From the NCBI GenBank assembly GCA_040954595.2, contig CM082594.2, positions 8,494,001 to 8,558,000 of the forward strand: 64,000 nucleotides of DNA. Direction: 5' to 3'. Of the stretch, positions 39,701 to 50,048 are shown piece by piece. The DNA is from Balanoglossus misakiensis (lineage: Eukaryota; Hemichordata). The notes below the pieces were generated by a model that saw nothing but the letters and a program-made list of their open reading frames with translations, was not told where the DNA came from and searched no databases. Both the position numbers and the translations under genes were made by a program. Every line of letters begins with the position of its first letter. The stretch's first letter is position 1.

Positions 39701-41123
39701 ATCTTGAAAGGACACTTGCAGAGATTCGGAAGCCAGTCGGAAAACTCGTCGACGGCGACGTCTCCGGACGAGGAATACAGCAGCAGGAGCAACAGTCGGA
39801 ATTCGTTCGTGACCGCTTCCAGTGGAATGACTTCGCCGGTCTCTGACGATCCCAAAGGTATTGTAGCGAGCAAAAGTCTGGATGGCTTGGCAGAAAACAA
39901 CGAGGAATCTTCACAACTATCGGCGGGTGATGAAGAGTCTAAATCGGCTACCTCACTCCTGGATGAAGGAAGGAAAATAAACTCGGCTGCTAGCGTTGTC
40001 ATGACCACAGAAGGGGATGGTGTCGGTATGGAGACGCAAGATGAAATGGACGGAAGCAGAGATGATGTGTTTGATGTGATCGGTGAGGAGGAGATCGCTC
40101 GGTCACAAGAAAGTGAGAAGAAAAATGAGGAAGAAGCAAAGAGTACACTTGGACATAGTCTGGAAGTGAGAGAGGATAGGTAAAGTTTGGCTTTATTTTC
40201 ATACATGTACTGCATTTATCAGAGCAGGAAATCACCCAGCCAGTTTGTTGACTATTATCGTGACTTTGCCTGCTTATTACGAAGGGACTTGTGTATATTT
40301 ACAGGAAACATGATCAGTAGATCTTGTGACCCTGAATAGTGTCTCAGTGATGTAGATAACAGGAAGTTGTAGGCAAAGAGACTGGTTACATGTTCTTACC
40401 ACAACTTCTCCAATAACTTCCCCTCCCCCTTCCCCTTCCCTCCCCCACAGTTTGACCAGCAGTCTGGTGATGTCAGCCGAACATTTGGAGAGTGTCTCGG
40501 AGGAAAGCTACGAAGAGTGGATCAAAGCTGGCAAGAGTTTTGCCGTCCCTGTCAAAGTGGACAAACCCGGCATCGTCCTGTGTTGGGAATTCACTACAGA
40601 ACCAAAGGTAATAGTATCCTCAACAACAGTTGCTGAATCCAAAGAGTAGATATTTCACATTGATGTAAATCATTTATGTATTAATGTGATCTAATGATGT
40701 CTATCTGCACTCTGTGTTTGTTTGATCAGAACATAGCATTCAGCGTGACTTACAAGGAAAATGAAGAGACAAGACTTGAAGACAGTCAAGTACTGATACC
40801 GTTGTGTCGATGCAACTCGCACAGACAGTCAGTACAGGGAGAGTTGATTGCTAAACAGCCGGGCATATACACGCTTGTCTTCGACAACTCATTTTCAAGG
40901 TAAGGTACACTGTCTGTCTGCAATTATTTTTGCATCGTATGTATTGCAGTTTTCAAACTTACCAAGGGGGTTCTCACTGCTCAGACAAGTACAGGGACTG
41001 TTGTGTTTTCGTGAACCTAACTTGACAATTACAAGGAGTGATGAACTTCTATGCTTTGTGTGTTGCAGATTTACTTCCAAGAAGGCGAGATACAAACTGC
41101 AAATCAAAAGACCAGGGCCGTGA
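33708..41123 (+). CDS. FYCO1: FYVE and coiled-coil domain autophagy adaptor 1
   Basis: Exons: 33708-33750, 33883-34002, 34152-34264, 34395-34501, 34622-34765, 34918-35005, 35131-37905, 38023-38163, 38399-38470, 38647-38694, 38836-38954, 39048-39135, 39315-39439, 39586-40179, 40451-40607, 40730-40899 and 41069-41123. All phases agree, giving 1652 aa (human about 1478). Domains: RUN at about 20-190 ([40 protein letters not shown] split over exons 3-4); coiled coil at about 206-1280; FYVE at about 1281-1340 with W1281..D1284, R1302-RHHCR and eight zinc cysteines (C1290 to C1337); acidic linker with LC3-interacting core F1490-DV-I1493; GOLD at about 1545-1650. The protein joins PI3P- and LC3-positive autophagosomes or late endosomes to plus-end kinesin transport. 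The ATG is in a good context (CACCATGG). The coiled coil is longer than in vertebrates. Confidence 0.96.
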
Positions 41124-42100
41124 ACTGAAGATCCTCCATAATGTTACCGATGGCACCTCATCCACTTATGACTGGACGAATTTATTCAATGGACTTTATT
41201 TTCACATCAGCTGCAGTAATCTTCATTTCCTGGCTGTTGAGTATTCAAAAGACTTTATCCTCTAAAATAATGCAAATGCAGCTATCAATGGCAACTCTAT
41301 TACGGACACGAAATTACATTTTCCATAGAACTTTTAAATATATGCTGCAGAATGTGACAGAATTGTAGTTTATCAGTATTTTAATGCATTTGCACATGTG
41401 ATAACAATTAAGGTATTGATATAGGGGTTAATAGAAAAAATGTTAAATCATTTTTGCTTCTATTTTACATAAAAAGTAATTGTAAAACATTTGACGTTAG
41501 TTTTCAGATATTTTTAGCAATAAGTATAAGGCCAGTTGAGAAATCAGGCAGGATATCAGAGCAAAGTCCATTGAGTTCTTCACAGCTTTGTGATTTTCTT
41601 TAAAATTTGATCAGCAGTGGCACTAACCACTGAAATAATTTGCAGATATGAATATAAAAGATTCTTGGAAGAAAGAGATTCTTCTGGTATAATAACCGAA
41701 TATCATCTTCATAGAAGTGTAATTTCGTCCACTATTTATATATCATGAATATTGTGGGGATTAATTTGTGTTCCGCCCAGCTAGCTAGGATGGTGCTCAC
41801 GAACACTGCCACACATTACATTGCAATATATCTCTTACCAAATATTATATGCTGATACCAAAAGATTAGACCTTCCAGTATTTTTCAGAACGATCACAAC
41901 ATGTAGTTTTCCTGTTTCTTAAACACTACTCTCTTCCATCAGCATTTTCATACTGAATTAAATTGTTCAGGTCTAATGTTCTGTCTGAAGCTATGTATGA
42001 CTTTTTTGACCAAATCAACGTTTATCATAACATGATACATCTATATTTTATCTATTATGGAAAGTCTAAGTGTACGGAATGTCTGTTTTTGTTAAATAAA
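41124..42100 (+). other. FYCO1 3' UTR
   Basis: AT-rich non-coding sequence after the TGA at 41121-41123. AATAAA at 42095-42100 is the clearest polyadenylation signal and would give a 3' UTR of about 1 kb. Short open frames in it look random. Confidence 0.6.
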
Positions 42101-42416
42101 AATGTAATTATTTTATCAAAATTGGTGTGTATGTACTCTGAAGTGCTTTCAAACCAAAAACTATTTTCTTACAAACAGATTCTGGTAGATGTTGTAGAGT
42201 GAATATCAAAAAACGTTAATTACATGAATTCATGTATTTCCATCTACATAACTTCACGTTTTGGCCAAAAACTATGGCATGGAAATTATGGAAACTGCTT
42301 TTATATGTTTATGTCATTTTTTGAAGGTCAAAAAAGTATTGCGAAGGATGATAAAATGAAAATGTAGACTTTGACAAGCCTTTGATCAGGACAGTGTTTT
42401 ATTTAGATGGGAGAAG

Positions 42417-42422
42417 AAAAAA
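42417..42422 (-). terminator. Pol III terminator of tRNA-Gly
   Basis: A run of six A on the + strand (TTTTTT on the minus strand) starts about ten bases beyond the tRNA 3' end, as expected for RNA polymerase III termination. Confidence 0.85.
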
Positions 42423-42431
42423 GTGAACCGT

Positions 42432-42503
42432 TGCGTAGGCCGGGAATCGAACCCGGGTCTAAAGCTTGGAAGGCTTCAATGCTAACCACTACACCACCTA
42501 CGC
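42432..42503 (-). tRNA. tRNA-Gly (anticodon TCC)
   Basis: A 72-nt cloverleaf on the minus strand. The acceptor stem GCGTAGG pairs perfectly with CCTACGC, with discriminator A. The anticodon arm is GAAGC-CTTCCAA-GCTTT, placing TCC at 42470-42468. The T arm is CCGGG-TTCGATT-CCCGG. The internal A and B boxes (GTGGTGTAGTGG and GGTTCGATTCC) are intact. CCA is not encoded and there is no intron. It reads GGA glycine codons. It lies 316 bp upstream of the IMPACT start codon, transcribed the opposite way. Confidence 0.97.
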
Positions 42504-42818
42504 AGCTGAACGTGATGGTGCTGTTTAGCAGTAGTGGACACTATCTCTAAATCTCGATTGACTTCCTCAGGAATAGCGTGACTTCCCAAGGGATTTCTAT
42601 GTATACGAAAAGGTTTTGTCGTTAAGTAATCATGTAATATGCTAGTGTTGGTTTCTGTTTTTGTGATACGGGGGATGGAGATCTGCATATATTTATCCCG
42701 GATGTGGTGGTGAAATGGAATTCTGGGAAATAAGCTGCTTGACCTTTCACCTGAAACGGTGAGTTGGTGATGAGACGTATGTGAGGACTGACCCGGCGTG
42801 ATGCGATGATACGTTGCC
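42504..42818. promoter_or_regulatory. Probable IMPACT promoter / 5' UTR
   Basis: This short non-coding interval separates the divergent tRNA-Gly gene and the IMPACT start codon. No TATA box is evident. It is the only space for an IMPACT promoter unless a further 5' exon lies upstream. Confidence 0.45.
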
Positions 42819-45498
42819 ATGGCTATGGATGATTGCTTAACCCGGCAGGTAATGTACAATACATTTGTCACAAACCACTGTTCCTTTATTTTTCCTCGTG
42901 CTGTCACAGTACTTCGTCACGCGTCGTCGTGTTTCACCCGGCACGGATCGCGGAACAGCTGGTTCCCAGCTGGCGAAGGCCTATATACACACCATCACAT
43001 GCTCAGCTGGCCTGGAACACTAGAAGTTGTATTTACGGGTATGGTTTACATGATCACAGGCGCAGATCAGGCTACAGTCAGTGTGATTCCTGCGCCTGTG
43101 GTTTACATGTAATACCATAATGCAGATTTACATTGTGTAACACGGATCCCCCATTTTATTCAGATTGAAGAAATTGAAGCCTTGTCTTCTATATATGACG
43201 AAGAATGGTGTGTTGTAGATGAGTATAATCGCATCTACTGCATTGCGATATCTGATGATAAGAAACCACCTCTATGTCAAGTTTGTTTACAGGTAATATT
43301 GTATTTGCATAAGTTACCATAGTGATGACGTATCTGACATATCTAGACCCCAATTCATATATTGTGAACAATTTTAATATAGTACATGTATATTTGTAAG
43401 AAACTAGTTGTTGCGTATACCAAAAGTAAAAATTTCAGTATGTTTTAAAATTGATATTGCAGGTCATCCTTCAGGAAAATTATCCGAACACATCATCACC
43501 ATTATATCAGGTGAAGTAAGTATCTTTCATATCATTAATTCAGACTCATGATTAATCATTGTGCCATTTAGTAATTATGCAAACATTTATCACAATATTC
43601 AAAAATATTTTTAATCTCATTTACAGTGCACCATGGTTACAAGATTCAGATAGACTTGAGATAGAAGAGAATCTAAATCAAATCTGCAGGTAATTATTGT
43701 TTTTGAATATTTTGACATTTACAGAATAAATTCTTGTCTAAAAGTGTATACATTGGTTGTTGCATGTTAAATAAATAGCTTTGATGAAATGGACATGTCT
43801 GGTTGAGCTGCCTCATCTTTCTACACACACGCCGATTATTTTCTATGATGATATTAAAATATGACATTTCCATTCTAGGGACAATATTGGTGAAAGTGTG
43901 ATCTACCTCATGGTTGAAAAACTGCGAGAAATTGTTGAAAGAAAATCAGAAGAAATTCAGTCAGAAGGTAAAATCAAAATTTGCCTTTCATACTCTGAAG
44001 TACCCGTAATACATTTTTTGACAATTCTGTTTGGTTATGAAAGTGGCAAGTCATTGATTTCTGACTTTTTAAATTCATTTCACTTCAGAGAACAGAAAGA
44101 AGGAAGAAGTTCAGACAGAAGAAGATTTTACAGAGACAGAAATAGTGCAATATGTTGTGGATTGCGTTGAGGGTACGTTACTTGCTTGTGTCACAGTCAT
44201 CTCTCAACTTTGCAATTTTCAAGGTAAAAACAAACACAGAAACTGAAAAATATGTTCAAAAATGAATACTGCAGTGACAGTTGGTGATATTTATTTCAGA
44301 TGATCATGATGTACCTGAGATCCACCATGCTGAACCGATCACAGAGAGGCGGTCAACATTCCAGGCACATCTTGCCAAAGTTACAACTGTGGAACAGGTA
44401 ACACTTTATGCCTTATCTCCAGTCAGATGCAGAGTAATAGAATGATTAGACCAAAATATGTCTTCCCAGCCAATGTACATAGTTCAACTAACAACTCTGT
44501 CTTTTCTTTTTATCCTCTAGGTCAAAGCAGTCATACACAAACTTCTTCAAAATAGGAAAATTGCCAATGCCACTCATAATATTCTAGCATACAGGTAATG
44601 GACTAGAAGATCTTGATCCATGTGCACATAAGTGATAAAGATAGCAATGGAAAATCAGTTAATTTAAATGCACATAGCAAGATTATCTCTCATATGAAAT
44701 GTTTGTTGATTTGTATTTGTGTTTGGGTGTGTGTGTGACACATTTTGCCCTCACTTTGCAGAATTTACTGTGAGACGAGAAACACGTACAGAGAAGACTG
44801 CGATGATGATGGCGAAACTGCAGCTGGAGGAAGATTGTTACATTTACTTCAAGTTAGTATCATTCCCTGGATGCATTCATGTTATGTCATTGTAGTTCAG
44901 CAGTGAATAATACACTCAGTGGGGAGAGATATCAGACTGTTTCTAGAAAATGTGATTTTCTGATCATCTTGATCACTTACCAATTTTTGCAAAATAGTCC
45001 AAGTCAGGCTTTGTATGAAGCTGGGCACAAAGTTTTTACAAAAAATCAAACAGTGGACTGCCTTCGCTTCCTTCCATAAATCATGTGCACCGTACACATA
45101 GCCTTTAGTTTTGTCCCTTCTTTTCACCCAATTTGCTGACTCTTCCTGATCTCCGACACAGACTATGGTCGCCGCCATCTTGTCTGTTGTTAGTTTAAGA
45201 CTGCACACTGCCTTCTGGCATTGACTGTGTACAATTTTAGTAACCAGAGTCTCTGGTTCGACACAAGCGCATAAGACGATCGTTGCTCTTTAATGATTGT
45301 CGTGTGTTTGATTTGTAGATTCTAGATGTGCAGAATGTCATGGTGGTAATATCCAGATGGTATGGTGGAATATTACTTGGACCAGACCGTTTTAAACTCA
45401 TCAACAACGCTGCCAGGAGTGTGTTGGACAGTCACGGTTTTATTGAAAAGAAAGATGAAAGAACAAAGAACAAAACAAAACACAAAAAGACTAAGTAG
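42819..45498 (+). CDS. IMPACT: IMPACT, RWD-domain inhibitor of GCN2 activation
   Basis: Ten exons: 42819-42848, 43164-43292, 43463-43515, 43627-43689, 43879-43967, 44089-44172, 44300-44397, 44521-44594, 44762-44852 and 45319-45498 (TAG). Phases close to 296 aa (human 320). The N-terminal RWD domain (about 10-105) starts IEEIEALSSIYDEEW and includes NAPWLQDSDRLEIEENL and NIGESVIYLMVEKLREI. An acidic linker follows. The C-terminal IMPACT/UPF0029 domain (about 155-275) has RRSTFQAHLAKV, IANATHNILAYRIYCE, DDDGETAAGGRLLHLL and VVISRWYGGILLGPDRFKLI, followed by a Lys-rich tail. The family, like yeast YIH1, binds GCN1 and actin and stops GCN1 from activating the eIF2-alpha kinase GCN2. The start is the ATG in exon 1 (MAMDDCLTRQ). 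That short exon is less certain than the rest. Confidence 0.95.
43039..43122. repeat. Imperfect inverted repeat in IMPACT intron 1
   Basis: CACAGGCGCAG at 43055-43065 is perfectly complementary to CTGCGCCTGTG at 43090-43100, about 24 nt apart. Weaker complementarity extends outwards (TATGGT... and ...ATACCATA). GGTTTACATG also occurs directly repeated near 43043 and 43100. It could be a small hairpin element. Confidence 0.55.
44897..45208 (-). mobile_element. Possible transposon remnant in IMPACT intron 9
   Basis: A 103-codon minus-strand frame contains a compositionally protein-like stretch (KMAATIVCVGDQEESANWVK, GYVYGAHDLWKEAK) that is unlike the surrounding intron. It abuts dispersed repeat copy 2. 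I wondered about a PIF/Harbinger-type fragment because of the W-[VI]-x-x-R spacing, but no catalytic motif is visible. Treat the class as unknown. Confidence 0.25.
45204..45295 (-). repeat. Dispersed repeat, copy 2 (IMPACT intron 9)
   Basis: Reverse-complement counterpart of 25918-26000. The palindrome AACCAGAGTCTCTGGTT lies at 45242-45258. The match covers roughly 85 bp with about 20 percent differences, so the copies are old. It lies at the edge of a longer stretch (44897-45208, minus) with an open frame that may belong to the same element. Confidence 0.7.
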
Positions 45499-46053
45499 CA
45501 AATTTAACAGGAAGCAAAATGTTTATTGTAAACACTCTATCTTTGCAATCAAGGAATTTTTAAATTTAAATTACTTGATTAATTAATTTAATTTGTACAT
45601 GTTAATTGTAAATTAGAATAGCAAAGTCCTTTGCTTTTTTTTCATCAAATATCAGTCTCTTTCCTACATCTCAAATCCAACTAATTTCCTAAACTGCATT
45701 AGTTTCTCGAAACAGCTTAACAGTCTCTCGCCATTTGTAGATTATGAAAACAAGTTATCAATACCAATTGACAAATCAAATACATTAATTGAAATAAGTT
45801 CACTGTCATGATCCCTTTACATCTTTGCCCTTGCCATTTTGAGTCTCTAAAAAATTAATGTATGTAGCAATTTTAAGTGTACATGTGTGATTTATACACT
45901 TTTACAGCCCACAACATTTTTACATGGTTACAGAACCACATTTGTAATTAATGTACATAATAAATATGTGATTGAATTAGAGTCATGAAGTTATTATGTT
46001 TAATAGTGTGTATGTGTGTTGCCATTTATGCCAATGTATGAGCTATAATAATA
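45499..46053 (+). other. IMPACT 3' UTR and short spacer before the satellite
   Basis: AT-rich non-coding DNA after the IMPACT stop. AATAAA at 45959-45964 is a good polyadenylation signal, giving a 3' UTR of about 465 bp. Only about 90 bp separate it from the first satellite monomer. Confidence 0.6.
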
Positions 46054-46131
46054 AAAAAATGACAATTTTTTCGACTTTGCGAATTTTCAAATTTTGGCTG
46101 ATTTTTGAAAAAAATCATGGGTTATAGCTCA
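46054..46131 (+). repeat. Diverged edge monomer at the left satellite boundary
   Basis: The first copy differs from the consensus at several places (an extra T in the T-run, GCGAATTTTC in place of GCGGAAAATC, GGCTG in place of GGCCG) and is truncated at its left end. Diverged, truncated terminal copies are usual at satellite borders, where homogenisation is weak. Confidence 0.85.
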
Positions 46132-48306
46132 GGAAATCATCAAAAAATGACAATTTTTCGACTTTGCGGAAAATCAAAATTTGGCCGATTTTTGAAAAAA
46201 ATCATGGGTTATAGCTCAGGAAATCATCAAAAAATGACAATTTTTCGACTTTGCGGAAAATCAAAATTTGGCCGATTTTTGAAAAAAATCATGGGTTATA
46301 GCTCAGGAAATCATCAAAAAATGACAATTTTTCGACTTTGCGGAAAATCAAAATTTGGCCGATTTTTGAAAAAAATCATGGGTTATAGCTCAGGAAATCA
46401 TCAAAAAATGACAATTTTTCGACTTTGCGGAAAATCAAAATTTGGCCGATTTTTGAAAAAAATCATGGGTTATAGCTCAGGAAATCATCAAAAAATGACA
46501 ATTTTTCGACTTTGCGGAAAATCAAAATTTGGCCGATTTTTGAAAAAAATCATGGGTTATAGCTCAGGAAATCATCAAAAAATGACAATTTTTCGACTTT
46601 GCGGAAAATCAAAATTTGGCCGATTTTTGAAAAAAATCATGGGTTATATCTCAGGAAATCATCAAAAAATGACAATTTTTCGACTTTGCGGAAAATCAAA
46701 ATTTGGCCGATTTTTGATAAAAATCATGGGTTATAGCTCAGGAAATCATCAAAAAATGACAATTTTTCGACTTTGCGGAAAATCAAAATTTGGCCGATTT
46801 TTGAAAAAAATCATGGGTTATAGCTCAGGAAATCATCAAAAAATGACAATTTTTCGACTTTGCGGAAAATCAAAATTTGTCCGATTTTTGAAAAAAATCA
46901 TGGGTTACAGCTCAGGAAATCATCAAAAAATGACAATTTTTCGACTTTGCGGAAAATCAAAATTTGGCCGATTTTTGAAAAAAATCATGGGTTATAGCTC
47001 AGGAAATCATCAAAAAATGACAATTTTTCGACTTTGCGGAAAATCAAAATTTGGCCGATTTTTGAAAAAAATCATGGGTTATAGCTCAGGAAATCATCAA
47101 AAAATGACAATTTTTCGACTTTGCGGAAAATCAAAATTTGGCCGATTTTTGAAAAAAATCATGGGTTATAGCTCAGGAAATCATCAAAAAATGACAATTT
47201 TTCGACTTTGCGGAAAATCAAAATTTGGCCGATTTTTGAAAAAAATCATGGGTTATAGCTCAGGAAATCATCAAAAAATGACAATTTTTCGACTTTGCGG
47301 AAAATCAAAATTTGGCCGATTTTTGAAAAAAATCATGGGTTATAGCTCAGGAAATCATCAAAAAATGACAATTTTTCGACTTTGCGGAAAATCAAAATTT
47401 GTCCGATTTTTGAAAAAAATCATGGGTTACAGCTCAGGAAATCATCAAAAAATGACAATTTTTCGACTTTGCGGAAAATCAAAATTTGGCCGATTTTTGA
47501 AAAAAATCATGGGTTATAGCTCAGGAAATCATCAAAAAATGACAATTTTTCGACTTTGCGGAAAATCAAAATTTGGCCGATTTTTGAAAAAAATCATGGG
47601 TTATAGCTCAGGAAATCATCAAAAAATGACAATTTTTCGACTTTGCGGAAAATCAAAATTTGGCCGATTTTTGAAAAAAATCATGGGTTATAGCTCAGGA
47701 AATCATCAAAAAATGACAATTTTTCGACTTTGCGGAAAATCAAAATTTGGCCGATTTTTGAAAAAAATCATGGGTTATAGCTCAGGAAATCATCAAAAAA
47801 TGACAATTTTTCGACTTTGCGGAAAATCAAAATTTGGCCGATTTTTGAAAAAAATCATGGGTTATATCTCAGGAAATCATCAAAAAATGACAATTTTTCG
47901 ACTTTGCGGAAAATCAAAATTTGGCCGATTTTTGATAAAAATCATGGGTTATAGCTCAGGAAATCATCAAAAAATGACAATTTTTCGACTTTGCGGAAAA
48001 TCAAAATTTGGCCGATTTTTGAAAAAAATCATGGGTTATAGCTCAGGAAATCATCAAAAAATGACAATTTTTCGACTTTGCGGAAAATCAAAATTTGGCC
48101 GATTTTTGAAAAAAATCATGGGTTATAGCTCAGGAAATCATCAAAAAATGACAATTTTTCGACTTTGCGGAAAATCAAAATTTGTTCGATTTTTGAAAAA
48201 AATCATGGGTTACAGCTCAGGAAATCATCAAAAAATGACAATTTTTCGACTTTGCGGAAAATCAAAATTTGGCCGATTTTTGAAAAAAATCATGGGTTAT
48301 AGCTCA

Positions 48307-48742
48307 TGAAAATCGTCCAAAAATGAGAATTTTTCGACTTTGCCGAATTTTAAAATTGGCCGATTTTTGAAAAAATCATGGGTTATAGCTCATGAAAATC
48401 GTCCAAAAATGAGAATTTTTCGACTTTGCGGAATTTCAAAATTTGGCCGATTTTTGAAAAAATCATGGGTTATAAGCTCATGAAAATCGTCCAAAAATGA
48501 GAATTTTTCGACTTTGTGGAATTTCAAAATTTGGCCGATTTTTGAAAAAATCATGGGTTATAGCTCATGAAAATCGTCCAAAAATGACAATTTTTCGACT
48601 TTGCGGAATTTCAAAATTTGGCCGATTTTTGAAAAAATCATGGGTTATAGCTCATGAAAATCGTCCAAATATGAGAATTTTTCGACTTTGCGGAAAATCA
48701 AAATTTGGCCGATTTTTGATAAAAATCATGGGTTATAGCTCA
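48307..48742 (+). repeat. Variant (type B) satellite block 1
   Basis: Five consecutive monomers carry TGAAAATCGTCC in place of GGAAATCATC and GAGAATTTTT or GCGGAATTTC variants. There is one extra base (TTATAAGCTCA) in the third, giving 436 bp. The last is a hybrid returning to type A. Confidence 0.93.
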
Positions 48743-49612
48743 GGAAATCATCAAAAAACGACAATTTTTCGACTTTGCGGAAAATCAAAATTTGGCCGAT
48801 TTTTGAAAAAAATCATGGGTTATAGCTCAGGAAATCATCAAAAAATGACAATTTTTCGACTTTGCGGAAAATCAAAATTTGGCCGATTTTTGAAAAAAAT
48901 CATGGGTTATAGCTCAGGAAATCATCAAAAAATGACAATTTTTCGACTTTGCGGAAAATCAAAATTTGGCCGATTTTTGAAAAAAATCATGGGTTATAGC
49001 TCAGGAAATCATCAAAAAATGACAATTTTTCGACTTTGCGGAAAATCAAAATTTGGCCGATTTTTGAAAAAAATCATGGGTTATAGCTCAGGAAATCATC
49101 AAAAAATGACAATTTTTCGACTTTGCGGAAAATCAAAATTTGGCCGATTTTTGAAAAAAATCATGGGTTATATCTCAGGAAATCATCAAAAAATGACAAT
49201 TTTTCGACTTTGCGGAAAATCAAAATTTGGCCGATTTTTGATAAAAATCATGGGTTATAGCTCAGGAAATCATCAAAAAATGACAATTTTTCGACTTTGC
49301 GGAAAATCAAAATTTGGCCGATTTTTGAAAAAAATCATGGGTTATAGCTCAGGAAATCATCAAAAAATGACAATTTTTCGACTTTGCGGAAAATCAAAAT
49401 TTGGCCGATTTTTGAAAAAAATCATGGGTTATAGCTCAGGAAATCATCAAAAAATGACAATTTTTCGACTTTGCGGAAAATCAAAATTTGTTCGATTTTT
49501 GAAAAAAATCATGGGTTACAGCTCAGGAAATCATCAAAAAATGACAATTTTTCGACTTTGCGGAAAATCAAAATTTGGCCGATTTTTGAAAAAAATCATG
49601 GGTTATAGCTCA

Positions 49613-50048
49613 TGAAAATCGTCCAAAAATGAGAATTTTTCGACTTTGCCGAATTTTAAAATTGGCCGATTTTTGAAAAAATCATGGGTTATAGCTCATG
49701 AAAATCGTCCAAAAATGAGAATTTTTCGACTTTGCGGAATTTCAAAATTTGGCCGATTTTTGAAAAAATCATGGGTTATAAGCTCATGAAAATCGTCCAA
49801 AAATGAGAATTTTTCGACTTTGTGGAATTTCAAAATTTGGCCGATTTTTGAAAAAATCATGGGTTATAGCTCATGAAAATCGTCCAAAAATGACAATTTT
49901 TCGACTTTGCGGAATTTCAAAATTTGGCCGATTTTTGAAAAAATCATGGGTTATAGCTCATGAAAATCGTCCAAATATGAGAATTTTTCGACTTTGCGGA
50001 AAATCAAAATTTGGCCGATTTTTGATAAAAATCATGGGTTATAGCTCA
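49613..50048 (+). repeat. Variant (type B) satellite block 2
   Basis: Copy of block 1 with the same 436-bp length, the same internal variants and the same extra base, 1306 bp downstream. The monomers just after it carry AAAACTTGG and CTCAGGGAATC, which distinguish it from block 1. Confidence 0.93.

Noticed and set aside
39631-40215. 194-codon minus-strand Ser-rich frame
   Set aside because: It is antisense to the acidic FYCO1 linker exon (39586-40179), which fits in phase on both sides.
46132-46218. CENP-B box in the satellite monomer (TTCG....)
   Set aside because: TTCGACTTTGCGGA shares only the TTCG start with the CENP-B box; the downstream A and CGGG positions do not match.
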